DNA of 34,173 bases from an uncultured Ruminococcus sp. (lineage in GTDB: Bacteria; Bacillota; Clostridia; Oscillospirales; SIG627), in NCBI GenBank assembly GCA_902796545.1, contig CADBPF010000114.1, forward strand, positions 1-34,173. Reading direction: 5' to 3'. Position 1 is the first letter of the stretch; each line of letters opens with the position of its first letter. The notes below the pieces were generated by a model. It was not told the origin of the DNA. It was given only the letters and a program-made list of their open reading frames with translations, and did no database searches. Both the position numbers and the translations under genes were made by a program. Below are positions 24,777-33,261 of this stretch, one piece after another.

Positions 24777-25244
24777 TTATTTGATCGATAAAATCTTGAT
24801 CTGTAAGGTGCCGCCGGGGGTCTCTACCTGGAGAGTTTCCCCGTTTTTCTTGCCGATCAGCGCTTTGCCGATCGGAGATTCGTCGCTGATCTTATTGTTG
24901 AAGGGATCGGCTTCCGCGCTGCCGACGATGGAATACTCGATGGTTTCTTTGCTGTCCGCTTCTTCGATCTTCACCACGCTGCCGACGTTCACACGGGATT
25001 TCGAGGTGCCGGAAACGATCAGTTCCACGTTGGCAAGCTGATCCTCCAATTCCGCGATGTGGCTCTCCACTTCCGCCTGCTCGTTTTTGGCTTCGGTATA
25101 TTCGCTGTTCTCGGACAAGTCGCCGAACGCTTTCGCGCGTTTTAAGGCGTCCGCCACCTCTTTGCGGCGAACGACCTTGTAGTATTCCAGTTCGTCCTGC
25201 AGTTTTTTCAATCCTTCTGCGGTCAAGTACGTCTGTTTTGCCAT
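24777..25244 (-). CDS. greA: Transcription elongation factor GreA
   Basis: 155 residues, normal length. Rescues backtracked RNA polymerase by stimulating transcript cleavage. The N-terminal coiled-coil hairpin (residues ~1-75) contains LTAEGLKKLQDELEYY, the acidic tip region DLSENSEYTEAKNEQ and VESHIAELEDQL. The C-terminal FKBP-like domain includes VKIEEADSKETIEYSIVG and SPIGKALIGKKNGETL. AAAGGAG lies before ATG 25244. It sits 47 bases downstream of the S41-type gene; a 16-bp perfect palindrome (25272-25287) without a T run lies in that gap. lysS follows after 49 bases. Confidence 0.97.
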   Translation of the reverse strand: MAKQTYLTAEGLKKLQDELEYYKVVRRKEVADALKRAKAFGDLSENSEYTEAKNEQAEVESHIAELEDQLANVELIVSGTSKSRVNVGSVVKIEEADSKETIEYSIVGSAEADPFNNKISDESPIGKALIGKKNGETLQVETPGGTLQIKILSIK

Positions 25245-25271
25245 AATGCTTCTCCTTTATTTCTCGTGTCA

Positions 25272-25287
25272 CGCGGAAATTTCCGCG
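25272..25287. repeat. 16-bp perfect palindrome upstream of greA
   Basis: CGCGGAAATTTCCGCG lies between the S41-type gene and greA. It has no following T run on either strand. It could be a protein-binding site; as a hairpin it would have a 5-bp stem and a 6-base loop. Confidence 0.5.
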
Positions 25288-25291
25288 GTAG

Positions 25292-26488
25292 TTACTCGGA
25301 TGCGCCCTGCGCCGCGCCTCTGCGCGGTTTGAGCAATTCATACGCCGCGTTGAGCGCCGTATCGTCCGCGTCTTTTGCCGCCCGGTATCCCGTGCGGATC
25401 ACGGTCAGATCCGGCTCGACGCCTTTTTGGTCGAAGCTGTCGGACTTCGGCGGCAGGTAGAGTTTCGTGGTCAATCGGATCGCCGTTTGATCGGATAATT
25501 CGATCAGCGCCTGCACGCTCGCGTTGCCAAAGCTGCGCGCGCCGACGATGAGCGCGCCGCGGGTATCTTTCAGGCCGGCGGCGAACAGTTCGCCCGCGCC
25601 CTGCGTGTTTTCGTCGATCAATACCGCGCACGGAAGCGGGATCGGGGTGGTATCGCCCGTGATCGTTTCGCTCGCGCCGCCGACCACGCGGCGCGCCAGT
25701 TCCACGTTTCCGGCAACGACGCCGATGCATTTCGCGGCTTCTTCAAAATCCGTGCCCGCCACTCCGCGCACGTCGAAGATCAAAACGTCCGCGCCCTGCT
25801 CGATCAGCGCGCTTGCGGTATCGCGAAGAGCGATCGAACAGTCTTTGGAAAACTCGTCGAATACAAAATATGCCGTTCGGTTCAGGCACATACGCCCGGA
25901 AACGCCGCGCAGAGGATCTCCGTAGTTCAGATCCACGGAAAACGGCGCCTCTTCCCCCTCGCGGGAAAGCAAAAGCGTGACTTTTTCGCCGACGGGACCG
26001 GTAAGCGCGCTCTCCAAGGCGGAAAACTCCGCGTTTTCGGGACTTTGAGAGCCGATCTGCAGCACCTCGTCGCCCGCGCTCACGCCCAAAGCGGCGGCCT
26101 GGTCCGACACGCGCAGGACATAGACGCGGTTTGCGCGCTCCTCGTAGCCGATCACGATCCCGCAGGAGCCGGTCTTTTGCGCGGCTTGCGCCTTATAGCT
26201 TTCGTATTCCTCGCGGTCGAAATACTCGCATCGCGGATCGCCGAGGGCGGCGAGATACCCCGCAATCGAGCCTTCCGAGGAAAGCGTTTCATCCACCTGC
26301 GCCACGTAATTCTCCCGCACGATGCGATCGACCGCGGCCAGCTTTTGAAAATCCGTGCGGCTCTGGTCGATCAGCTGAAGCTCGGCTTCAAACCGCTTCG
26401 TTACCGCGGAATCGGTCACAAGATAGGTCGTGAGGATCGCAAGAAGAAGCAGGGCGAGCGTGGTGGAAACGGATAGTTTTCGTTTCAT
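25292..26488 (-). CDS. S41 (CtpA-type) peptidase homologue lacking catalytic Ser and Lys, probable pseudoprotease
   Basis: 398 residues. A signal anchor (about 8-27) is followed by a helical region (~50-85), a PDZ domain (~105-195, with YVLRVSDQAAALGVSAGDEVL) and an S41 core. Active C-terminal processing peptidases have S-A-S-E with the Lys 25 residues later in F-G-K-G-S-V-Q. Here the aligned sequence is GAGE, with Gly297 for Ser, and FGNASVQ, with Asn322 for Lys; Gln326 is kept. The surrounding fold is preserved (VLIDENTQ, GLKDTRGALIVG). It is therefore likely a non-catalytic PDZ scaffold or sensor. It lies 12 bases after the M23 peptidase gene and in one operon with ftsEX, suggesting a role in controlling cell-wall hydrolysis. 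Confidence 0.88.
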   Translation of the reverse strand: MKRKLSVSTTLALLLLAILTTYLVTDSAVTKRFEAELQLIDQSRTDFQKLAAVDRIVRENYVAQVDETLSSEGSIAGYLAALGDPRCEYFDREEYESYKAQAAQKTGSCGIVIGYEERANRVYVLRVSDQAAALGVSAGDEVLQIGSQSPENAEFSALESALTGPVGEKVTLLLSREGEEAPFSVDLNYGDPLRGVSGRMCLNRTAYFVFDEFSKDCSIALRDTASALIEQGADVLIFDVRGVAGTDFEEAAKCIGVVAGNVELARRVVGGASETITGDTTPIPLPCAVLIDENTQGAGELFAAGLKDTRGALIVGARSFGNASVQALIELSDQTAIRLTTKLYLPPKSDSFDQKGVEPDLTVIRTGYRAAKDADDTALNAAYELLKPRRGAAQGASE

Positions 26489-26500
26489 AAAGCCCTTTTT

Positions 26501-27706
26501 TCAGAACACTTCCGGATTCACGCGCGTCCCGTTGACGTACACTTCAAAGTGCAGATGGATGCCGGAAGAATTCCCGGTCGAACCGGTATAGCCAATGATC
26601 TGTCCCGTAGAAACAGTATCGCCCTTATTGACCGTGGAATATGTCATATGCGCGTAGAGCGTGTTCACTCCGTTGCCGTGGTCGATCTTCACGTAGTTGC
26701 CCCAGGAATAGTGGCACTCCGCGTTGATGACCGTGCCGGATTCGACCGCGTAGATCGGCACGCTTCTCCGATAAGTCGCAAGATCCACGCCGTAATGCCC
26801 GTTGCCGTAGTGGCAGGAGACGTAATACGCGTCGCGGATCGGACAGGGGAAGCTGCCCTCGTATTTCGCGGTGCTGCCGCCGAGCGAGCCGACGGAAACG
26901 CCGCGCCGCAGGGCTTCTTCGTACAATTCGGTCTGCCGGTCGTATTCGGACTGCAGTTTTTCTTCCTGCGCCAGACTGTCCGCCGCCTCGGCACGGATCT
27001 GCGCCACGGCTTCCTCGTAGGTCGCGATCGTTTCGTTCAAAACCTCGATCTTCGCCTGCAGTTCCAGGGTGCGTTCCTGGCAGGTGACGAGCGTTTCTTC
27101 ACTCTCTTTTTTGAGCAGCTCGATCTCGTCGCGGGCGACCTGCAGAAGCTCATAGTCGGACTGCAGTTTTTGGATCAGATTGGAGTCGTAAGTAAAAAAG
27201 TCGTTCATGACTTCCGTGCGGGACAGAAAGTCGGTGAAGTTATCGCTCTGCAAGAGGAAATCCAGATAGTTCGGATCGCTCGATTCGTGCATGAAGATCA
27301 GGCGTTTGCGGAAGACCGAAAAACTCTGCCTCATGGAAACGACGGTCTTGTCGATCTCTTCCTGCTTTTCGCGGATCTGCTCGCCGTAGCTCGCGATCAG
27401 CTCGGTCAGATGCGCGATCTCCGCTTTTAAGGAAGCGATCTCTTCTTCCTGAATCGCTTTGAGCTCCTCCGCGTCCGCAAGCGCGGCGCGCTTGGCGGAA
27501 AGACGCGCCTGGATCTGTGCGGTCTTTTCTTCCTGTTTGTCGAGCTGCGCCTGGATCGCCTGACGGCGACCGTCGTAATAAGAGGCGCTGTTCAGCGCGC
27601 TCGTCTCCACGCCGACGCGCGTCACGGTAAACGGAACGATGAAAAATGCAAAACCGAGAAGCAATGCCGTGATCGTACGCATAAGGGGTCTGTTTTGGCG
27701 TTTCAT
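26501..27706 (-). CDS. EnvC-like coiled-coil M23 peptidoglycan endopeptidase
   Basis: 401 residues from ATG 27706 (a GTG at 27709 is in frame just before), with AAGGAAGG upstream. A signal sequence or anchor (about 10-35) is followed by a long coiled coil (~45-270) and a C-terminal LytM/M23 domain. The zinc site is intact: His304 and Asp308 in HYGVDLAT, and His384-x-His386 in HLHFEV, with the TLYAHM block between. It cleaves peptidoglycan cross-bridges. Its position directly after ftsX is the common arrangement in which FtsEX gates a coiled-coil hydrolase or activator, so it is probably the FtsEX-controlled enzyme. Unlike E. coli EnvC, which is a non-catalytic activator, this one should be active. 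Confidence 0.92.
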   Translation of the reverse strand: MKRQNRPLMRTITALLLGFAFFIVPFTVTRVGVETSALNSASYYDGRRQAIQAQLDKQEEKTAQIQARLSAKRAALADAEELKAIQEEEIASLKAEIAHLTELIASYGEQIREKQEEIDKTVVSMRQSFSVFRKRLIFMHESSDPNYLDFLLQSDNFTDFLSRTEVMNDFFTYDSNLIQKLQSDYELLQVARDEIELLKKESEETLVTCQERTLELQAKIEVLNETIATYEEAVAQIRAEAADSLAQEEKLQSEYDRQTELYEEALRRGVSVGSLGGSTAKYEGSFPCPIRDAYYVSCHYGNGHYGVDLATYRRSVPIYAVESGTVINAECHYSWGNYVKIDHGNGVNTLYAHMTYSTVNKGDTVSTGQIIGYTGSTGNSSGIHLHFEVYVNGTRVNPEVF

Positions 27707-27745
27707 CACACTTTGACCTTCCTTTAATTTTCGTAATTACGATTT

Positions 27746-28654
27746 TTATTTCTTCTTGTCGCCGCGCAGCGCCGCAAAGCCCGCGACAAGCCCGGTCGCC
27801 ACGCTGACCGCGGCAAAGATGATGGCGAGGATCCATTGGAATTTTTCAAAGGGCAGAACGGTCACAAATCCGTTTTCCCCGATGCCCAAAACCTCCGCGG
27901 ACAGGGCGCCGTACAGGAAATACTGCACGCCGTAGGCGATCGCCGCGGAAAAGAGCCCCAAAACCGTGCCCTCGATCAAAAACGGCAGCGCCACGAAAAA
28001 GCGCGTGGCTCCGACGTAGTGCATGATCGCGATCTCCTCCCTGCGGGAGAAAACGGACAGACGGATCGTGTTCATCACGACAAAGAAGGAAATGACAAAC
28101 AATAAGATCGTAAGCCAGGTCAGCACGATGGAGATCACGTTTTTCAGATCGTCCAGCTTCTTGGTGATGTCCTGACGGTTGTTGATCTTGACGATCCCGT
28201 CTTCCTCCAGGTTTTCCAGACTGTTGACGAGCGTGTTGATCTCTTTTAAGGAGATCCCCTCTTTGTAGGTGACTTCAAACGAGTCCTTTAAGGGGTTGTC
28301 TTCCTCGAACATATCGAAAAGATAGGAAAAATCGCCGTATTCTTCCTCGTAGCTTTTGAGCGCCTCGTCCTTCGTGATCAGGCGCACCTCGGAAACGTTT
28401 CCGATCTTCTCGATCTTTTCCTGCAAAGACGCAAGCTCGAATTCCGCCGCGTCCTCTTTGACAAAGCAGACGATCTTGTTGTAGCCGGAAAGCTGGTCGA
28501 TATTATAGGTGATGTTCTCGGTCAGAACGTAAGTCGAGCCCGTGACGACCAGACAGCAGATCAAGACCAGAATCGACGCAAAGCTCATAAAGCCGTTGCG
28601 GAAGATGCCCTGGAAGGCAAGACGGAACACGTAACCTAAGTTTCTAATCCTCAT
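27746..28654 (-). CDS. ftsX: Cell division ABC transporter-like permease FtsX
   Basis: 302 residues. The N-terminal MRIRNLGYVFRLAFQGIFRN is typical. TM1 (~21-43) is followed by an extracellular domain (~45-170) and three further TM segments (~175-200, ~225-250, ~270-295). SRREEIAIMHYVGATRFFV before TM3 is the conserved cytoplasmic loop. It passes conformational change driven by FtsE to extracellular peptidoglycan hydrolases. It overlaps ftsE by 11 bases and is followed 40 bases later by the M23 hydrolase it probably controls. Confidence 0.96.
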   Translation of the reverse strand: MRIRNLGYVFRLAFQGIFRNGFMSFASILVLICCLVVTGSTYVLTENITYNIDQLSGYNKIVCFVKEDAAEFELASLQEKIEKIGNVSEVRLITKDEALKSYEEEYGDFSYLFDMFEEDNPLKDSFEVTYKEGISLKEINTLVNSLENLEEDGIVKINNRQDITKKLDDLKNVISIVLTWLTILLFVISFFVVMNTIRLSVFSRREEIAIMHYVGATRFFVALPFLIEGTVLGLFSAAIAYGVQYFLYGALSAEVLGIGENGFVTVLPFEKFQWILAIIFAAVSVATGLVAGFAALRGDKKK

Positions 28655-29330
28655 CGAACATGCCTCCCGTCCGGTCGCTTACGATCTCGCCGTCTTTCAA
28701 GGTGACGACGCGTTTGCGGTAGTAGTCCACGAGTTCCTGCTCGTGGGTGATGACCACGACCGTTTTGCCGACCGACTCGTTGATGTCCACCAAAAGCTTC
28801 ATCAGTTCCCGGCTGAGGCGCGGGTCGATATTGCCCGTGGGCTCGTCCGCGATGATCGTGGAGGGATTGTTCACGAGCGCGCGCGCCAGAGCCACGCGCT
28901 GCTGTTCCCCGCCGGAAAGCTCGTCCGGAAAGTTGTTTTCCTTGCCGTCCAGATGCATCACGCCGAGCATGCTTTTCGCGGTCTTTTCGATATCCTTTTT
29001 CTTTTTGCCGACGGCGCGCATGGCGAACGCCACGTTTTCATAGACCGTCATGTGCGGCAAAAGGCGGAAGTTCTGGAACACCACGCCGAGCGTGCGGCGC
29101 AGCTTCGGCACGCGCCACTCGGGCATCCGTTTCAGATTGAAGCCGTTGACGAGGATCTGACCGGAGGTCGGTTTCTCCTCGCGCAGCAAAAGACGGGACA
29201 GCGTGGTCTTGCCCGCGCCGGAGGCGCCGACGATAAACACGAATTCGCCGTCGTCGATATGCAGATTGACGTTTTTCAAGGCCTTGGTCCCGTTGGGATA
29301 GGTCTTGGTCACGTTTTGCAGTTCGATCAT
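28644..29330 (-). CDS. ftsE: Cell division ATP-binding protein FtsE
   Basis: 228 residues, normal size. Walker A is GASGAGKTT, the Q-loop is in VVFQNFRLLP, the signature is LSGGEQQRVALARAL, Walker B is TIIADEPTGNID and the switch His is in VITHEQ. The opening MIELQNVTKTYPNGTKAL is typical of FtsE. It powers FtsX to activate septal or lateral wall hydrolysis. It starts 9 bases after the regulator gene and overlaps ftsX, indicating one operon. Confidence 0.97.
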   Translation of the reverse strand: MIELQNVTKTYPNGTKALKNVNLHIDDGEFVFIVGASGAGKTTLSRLLLREEKPTSGQILVNGFNLKRMPEWRVPKLRRTLGVVFQNFRLLPHMTVYENVAFAMRAVGKKKKDIEKTAKSMLGVMHLDGKENNFPDELSGGEQQRVALARALVNNPSTIIADEPTGNIDPRLSRELMKLLVDINESVGKTVVVITHEQELVDYYRKRVVTLKDGEIVSDRTGGMFDED

Positions 29331-29339
29331 AACGCTTCC

Positions 29340-30425
29340 TCAATATTTGTTCGGCTTGCTGGACAGGTACTTTTTGACCATGAGCGCGACCTTGAAGGTG
29401 ATCGCATGATCGAATTCCCTTAAATCCAGCCCCGTGATCTTTTTGATCTTTTCCAGACGGTAAACGAGCGTGTTGCGGTGAACGAAGAGCTTGCGGCTCG
29501 TTTCCGAAACGTTCAAGTTGTTCTCGAAAAACGCCTGGATCGTGATGAGCGTTTCGCGGTCCAGACTCTCCAACGCGCCTTTTTTGAACACCTCGTTTAA
29601 GAACATCTCGCAAAGCGTGGTCGGCAACTGATAGATGAGTCTGCCGATGCCCAGGTTCTCGTAATTGATGACGGATTTTTCGATATCGAATACTTTGCCG
29701 ACCTCGATGGCGACCTGCGCCTCCTTATAAGAACGCGCCAGATCCTTGACCGCCTCCACGACGGTGCCCATGCCGACGACGACCTTTACGAAAAATTCCG
29801 AGCCCGCGGTGTCCACGATGCCCTTTGCGACCTTTTCGTTTTCTTTCGCGTCAAACGGCGCTTTGAGCTCGCGCACCAGGACCACGTCGTTTTCGCCCAC
29901 GCTGATCACGTAGTCGCGGTTTTTGTCCGGGAACATATTCTGGATCACGTCGATCGGCACCACGTCCTGACGGTCGATGAACTTGACCAGATACAAGATG
30001 CGCGGCGTATCGCCGGAAAGACGCAACTCCTTTGCCTTCACGTAAATATCGCTCGGCAGGATATTATCTAAAATGATATTCTTGATAAAGCTCGCCTTGT
30101 CGTGGCGCTCGTCGTACATTTCCTTGATCTGTTCCAGACTGACCGAGAGCATCGCGGCAAGATTCGAGGCAAGCTCGTCCTCCCCGGCCGCATAGACCAG
30201 ATATTCGACCTTGCCGTGCAAAAGAATGGGCTGATAAGTATAACCGCTCAATCGAAAGCGCTCGTTGGTGAACGCAAGCTCGTCTTTGACGCCGAGGATC
30301 ACTTCCCCGATCCGGCTCATCTCGGTCGCCGCGATGATCGCGCCCGTATCGTCGGTCACGCCGAGCGGGCGATCCGAAACGTCGCGCATCTGGTGAAGCA
30401 CCGTTTGAAAGAGTTTATTAGACAT
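29340..30425 (-). CDS. CdaR/PucR-family transcriptional regulator
   Basis: 361 residues from ATG 30425 with GGGAGG upstream; a longer frame to 30497 would start upstream of the predicted transcription start. The N-terminal sensor region (~1-110) is followed by a GGDEF-like domain of the CdaR type (~125-260). The C-terminal PucR helix-turn-helix carries FFENNLNVSETSRKLF and VHRNTLVYRLEKIKKITGL. Such regulators usually control metabolite-use genes. Here it is the first gene of an operon with ftsEX and wall enzymes. Its promoter carries two 12-bp direct repeats, so autoregulation is likely. The ligand is unknown. Confidence 0.88.
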   Translation of the reverse strand: MSNKLFQTVLHQMRDVSDRPLGVTDDTGAIIAATEMSRIGEVILGVKDELAFTNERFRLSGYTYQPILLHGKVEYLVYAAGEDELASNLAAMLSVSLEQIKEMYDERHDKASFIKNIILDNILPSDIYVKAKELRLSGDTPRILYLVKFIDRQDVVPIDVIQNMFPDKNRDYVISVGENDVVLVRELKAPFDAKENEKVAKGIVDTAGSEFFVKVVVGMGTVVEAVKDLARSYKEAQVAIEVGKVFDIEKSVINYENLGIGRLIYQLPTTLCEMFLNEVFKKGALESLDRETLITIQAFFENNLNVSETSRKLFVHRNTLVYRLEKIKKITGLDLREFDHAITFKVALMVKKYLSSKPNKY

Positions 30426-30457
30426 AGCGTACACAGCCTCCCGGCTCAAGCCTCCAT

Positions 30458-30509
30458 GTGTTTTGTCTATTATACACAACCGGAAACCATTTTTCAAGTA
30501 TTTTGTCTA
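30458..30509 (-). promoter_or_regulatory. Promoter of the cdaR-ftsEX operon, bracketed by two direct repeats
   Basis: On the minus strand TTGAAA (30497-30492), a 17-base spacer and exact TATAAT (30474-30469) form a strong σA promoter. TAGACAAAATAC lies immediately upstream of the -35 (30509-30498). TAGACAAAACAC lies just downstream of the -10 over the predicted start (30469-30458). The copies differ at one position and are 40 bp apart, about four helical turns, on the same face. From 30510 to 30654 I see nothing else. Confidence 0.75.
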
Positions 30510-30654
30510 AAAAAGTGACCTCGTTTTGTTGCAATTTGACAATTTCATCGGTTTTTCCAACTCCGCTTTCCGAAACGAACCGGCAAGATCGGAACGCAAA
30601 GGATCCCCGAATACGCGATATACGGAAGCGTTTGCGGCAAAAGCCGCCCAAACG

Positions 30655-30697
30655 AAAAAGCGCCCCGAAGATTCAGCGGACGCGGAATTCTTCGGGG
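30655..30697 (-). terminator. Terminator overlapping the end of the first capA-like gene
   Basis: On the minus strand CCCCGAAGA (30697-30689) pairs with TCTTCGGGG (30671-30663), followed by CGCTTTTTCG with five T (30659-30655). The stop codon of the gene lies in the loop, so a terminating ribosome would sit on the stem. Confidence 0.75.
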
Positions 30698-31965
30698 ATG
30701 CGGGAGAGGTAATATTCGCTCAAACGATCGAGATCCGTGCGGCAATAGCGGTGGATATAATGCGTCGCGTATTCCGCGGCGGTGTAGCCTTGGGTCCCGG
30801 TATAGGCGTTTTCGTCGTAGAGATTGGCAAGATAGATCGTGCGGTAATCGGCGGAGGTATGCGAAACGACGGGCGAAAAGACCGGGTTTTCGATCGCGCG
30901 CGTGCCGTTTTCCTTCACGAACTCGCAGGAAAAGAGCCCGCCGATCATATTGCCCTCTCCCTCCATGAGATTGATGAGGTTTCCCATGGAATAGATCACG
31001 AGCGTCTTGCCGGAGGGGGTGGAGGACGGCTTCCATTCCATCGCCTGGATCACGTGCGGGTGGCTCCCGAGCACCAGATCCACGCCGAGCCCCGCGCAGA
31101 GATCCGCGAAATACCGCTGGGTCGCGGAGAGCACGTCGGTGTTTTCCTCGCCCCAATGCATACTCACGATCACAAAATCGGCAAGCGCCTGCGCCTGCGC
31201 GACCTGGCGGCGCAAAACGCCCTCGTTGAGCGCGGGCACGTAAAGCCCGAGCGAGGAATAGGGCTGATAATACGACAGCTCCACGCCGAGCCCCAGGGCG
31301 GAATTGTTCGGATCCTCCGCGTAAGCCAGGATCGCGATCTTCACGCCGTTTTTCTCCACGACGCGGATCGTTTCAAAGTCTTTTTGATCGAGATAGCCGC
31401 CGACGAGCGTGATCTGCTCTTTGGAATTCCAGTATTCGATCGAATTCTTCAGCCCGTTTGCGCCCATATCGAGCATGTGGTTATTGGCGATACAGACCAC
31501 GTCGAAGCCGAAATCGACCATCGTGTCGCCCAGAGCGCGCGGCGTGTTGAACGCGGGATAGTTCAAGGGCTCGCCCGACTCGTCCGCCGCAACGAGCGAT
31601 TCCTGATTCAAAAACGCGATATCCGCGCCCTCGATCTTATTGCGCAGATTTTCGTAAAAGGGCGCGAAATCGTATTCGGAATTCATCAAGCAGCCGTTGC
31701 CGCTGCCGCCCGCGTTGCGGTTGGCCTGCCGCCAGATCCCCGTGTGGATGATGTTATCCCCCGTGGCAAAAAAGCGAACGCGCGATGCCGGCGCTTCCAC
31801 GCCCTCCTGCGGCGGGTTTTCCGCCGGCGCTTCGGCGGAAAGCGCGGGGGACGCCGGTTCATCGGCCGGCAGAAGCTGCTCGGTTTTCGGCGCGCAGGAG
31901 GAAAAAAGCCCAAACACAAAACAGAACAGCAGGACGCAAAGAAAAACCGCGCTCCATCGTTTCAT
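30673..31965 (-). CDS. CapA-family lipoprotein, copy A (metallophosphatase-like)
   Basis: 430 residues. The signal sequence ends in a lipobox (FSSC, Cys about 24). A Pro/Glu/Ala linker (~30-60) is followed by the CapA domain: FFATGDNIIHTG, FLNQESL, CIANNHMLDMG, IVSMHWGEE and LGSHPHVIQ. These are the metal-site blocks of the calcineurin-like CapA fold known from poly-γ-glutamate synthesis. No capB or capC is nearby, so γ-PGA production is not supported. A role with an extracellular polymer is more general. The start ATG overlaps the end of copy B by 4 bases. A terminator overlaps its own stop. Confidence 0.88.
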   Translation of the reverse strand: MKRWSAVFLCVLLFCFVFGLFSSCAPKTEQLLPADEPASPALSAEAPAENPPQEGVEAPASRVRFFATGDNIIHTGIWRQANRNAGGSGNGCLMNSEYDFAPFYENLRNKIEGADIAFLNQESLVAADESGEPLNYPAFNTPRALGDTMVDFGFDVVCIANNHMLDMGANGLKNSIEYWNSKEQITLVGGYLDQKDFETIRVVEKNGVKIAILAYAEDPNNSALGLGVELSYYQPYSSLGLYVPALNEGVLRRQVAQAQALADFVIVSMHWGEENTDVLSATQRYFADLCAGLGVDLVLGSHPHVIQAMEWKPSSTPSGKTLVIYSMGNLINLMEGEGNMIGGLFSCEFVKENGTRAIENPVFSPVVSHTSADYRTIYLANLYDENAYTGTQGYTAAEYATHYIHRYCRTDLDRLSEYYLSRIPEEFRVR

Positions 31966-33197
31966 CGGTAGTCCTCCGCAAGAAATTCGGCGGGAATGTT
32001 GCTCGTTACGATCTTCCGGATCCCCGCCACGCCGAGAATCCCGGTCTCGGTATCGCCGAAGCGGGCGAAGAGCTCGTCCGTATAATCGTTAAGTTCATAG
32101 ATCACAAAGCCCGTATCCAACGGCTCGTTTTTATCGTAATGCGAAACGGTCGGGGTAAAGCGCACCTCCTCCAGGCGCACGCCAGAATCGTCTTTTACCA
32201 CGTCGAAGGTCACGTAGCCGCCCAAAAAGTTGCCGTACGCGTTGCGCCCGCCGGCAAGCTGGGTGTGAGAGAGAAAGTCCCCGAGCGAGTTGATCAGAAG
32301 CATCTTGCCGCCGTCCGGACGCTCCGCCCAGCGCATGGGCTGCAAGACGTGCGGATGCGTGCCGATCACGGCATCCACGCCGAGCGAAGCAAAAAGATCG
32401 GCAAAGGATCGCTGCTGATCGTTTAGCTGATACGTACCCTCGATCCCCCAATGCACGCAGACGATCACGCAGTCGGACAGCTCTTTTGCGCGGGTGATCT
32501 GCTCGCGCACAAGGCTTTCCTCCAACAGCGGCAGATACACGCGCTCGTCCCACGAATTCCCGTTGGTGCCGGGCGGGTCGCCGAGATAAGACAGAAAGGC
32601 GATCTTGATCCCGTTTTGTTCCTTGACGCAGATCTGATCTGACTGCGCTTTGGAATCGTAGGCGCCGAGGAGCGTGACCGGTTGAGCGCGCCAGTATTCC
32701 ATGGATCGGCGCAAGCCGGAGGTGCCCTTATCGAGCATGTGATTATTCAAGATATTGATCAGATCAAAGCCGAGCGCCGTCACGCAGTCGCCCGCCGCGG
32801 CGGGGCCGTTGAAGCCGGATTCGTAGCCCGTGGGCAGGCTTTGCGCGGAAATCAGCGTTTCCTGATTGACGATCGCAAGATCCGCAAGCGCGATCGCGCT
32901 CGCCACGCGGGCAAACATCGGGGCAAAATCGTATTTTGAGGATTCCGTCAGACTTCCCTTTTGCCCGCTCTCGCCCGCCAGACGGTTCGCGTCCAGAAAA
33001 ACGCTTTCGTGCAGGACGATATCCCCCGCGGCAAAGAGATGCACGCGCGAGGGCGCGGGCGCGGGCGCGGGCTCGACCGGCTCCGGACCCGGCGCGCTCA
33101 CTTCGGGGGGATCCTGCGCACTCTGCGTTTGCGGGGCGCAGGAAAAAAGCGCAAAGCAAAAAAGGACGGTAAGTATCAGGCAAAGGGCGCGCTTCAT
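31962..33197 (-). CDS. CapA-family lipoprotein, copy B
   Basis: 411 residues from ATG 33197 with GGAGG upstream. The lipobox FSCA has Cys at about 20, then an Ala/Pro/Glu linker (~25-50) and the CapA domain: LFAAGDIVLHESV, IVNQETL, ILNNHMLDKG, CVHWGIEG and GTHPHVLQ. The overall layout matches copy A, including LDxG-x-x-G-L-[KR]-x-S-x-E-Y-W after the NNHM block, so the two are tandem duplicates that have diverged considerably. It is first of the pair behind a strong promoter. All visible metal-site residues are kept, so both copies should be functional. Confidence 0.88.
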   Translation of the reverse strand: MKRALCLILTVLFCFALFSCAPQTQSAQDPPEVSAPGPEPVEPAPAPAPSRVHLFAAGDIVLHESVFLDANRLAGESGQKGSLTESSKYDFAPMFARVASAIALADLAIVNQETLISAQSLPTGYESGFNGPAAAGDCVTALGFDLINILNNHMLDKGTSGLRRSMEYWRAQPVTLLGAYDSKAQSDQICVKEQNGIKIAFLSYLGDPPGTNGNSWDERVYLPLLEESLVREQITRAKELSDCVIVCVHWGIEGTYQLNDQQRSFADLFASLGVDAVIGTHPHVLQPMRWAERPDGGKMLLINSLGDFLSHTQLAGGRNAYGNFLGGYVTFDVVKDDSGVRLEEVRFTPTVSHYDKNEPLDTGFVIYELNDYTDELFARFGDTETGILGVAGIRKIVTSNIPAEFLAEDYR

Positions 33198-33227
33198 CGG
33201 CTACCTCCGGGGATAAAATACGCCCTT

Positions 33228-33256
33228 ATTGTACCGCGTTTGAGCCGGTTTGTCAA
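33228..33256 (-). promoter_or_regulatory. σA-type promoter of the capA-like pair, overlapping the sigG 3' hairpin
   Basis: On the minus strand TTGACA (33256-33251), a 17-base spacer and TACAAT (33233-33228) form a near-consensus promoter 31 bases before the capA-B start. The -35 lies in an imperfect inverted repeat (33242-33263: GAGCGGTTTG and AACCGGCTC on the minus strand) that covers the sigG stop. No T run follows that repeat, so I do not call it a terminator. Confidence 0.75.
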
Positions 33257-33261
33257 ACCGC

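Noticed and set aside
30526-31971. A 481-codon plus-strand frame opposite the first capA-like gene
   Set aside because: Composition is that of an antisense shadow; the minus-strand CapA motifs are unambiguous.
30673-33197. Poly-γ-glutamate capsule operon
   Set aside because: Only CapA-type proteins are present; no capB or capC ligase/transport genes lie in the window.
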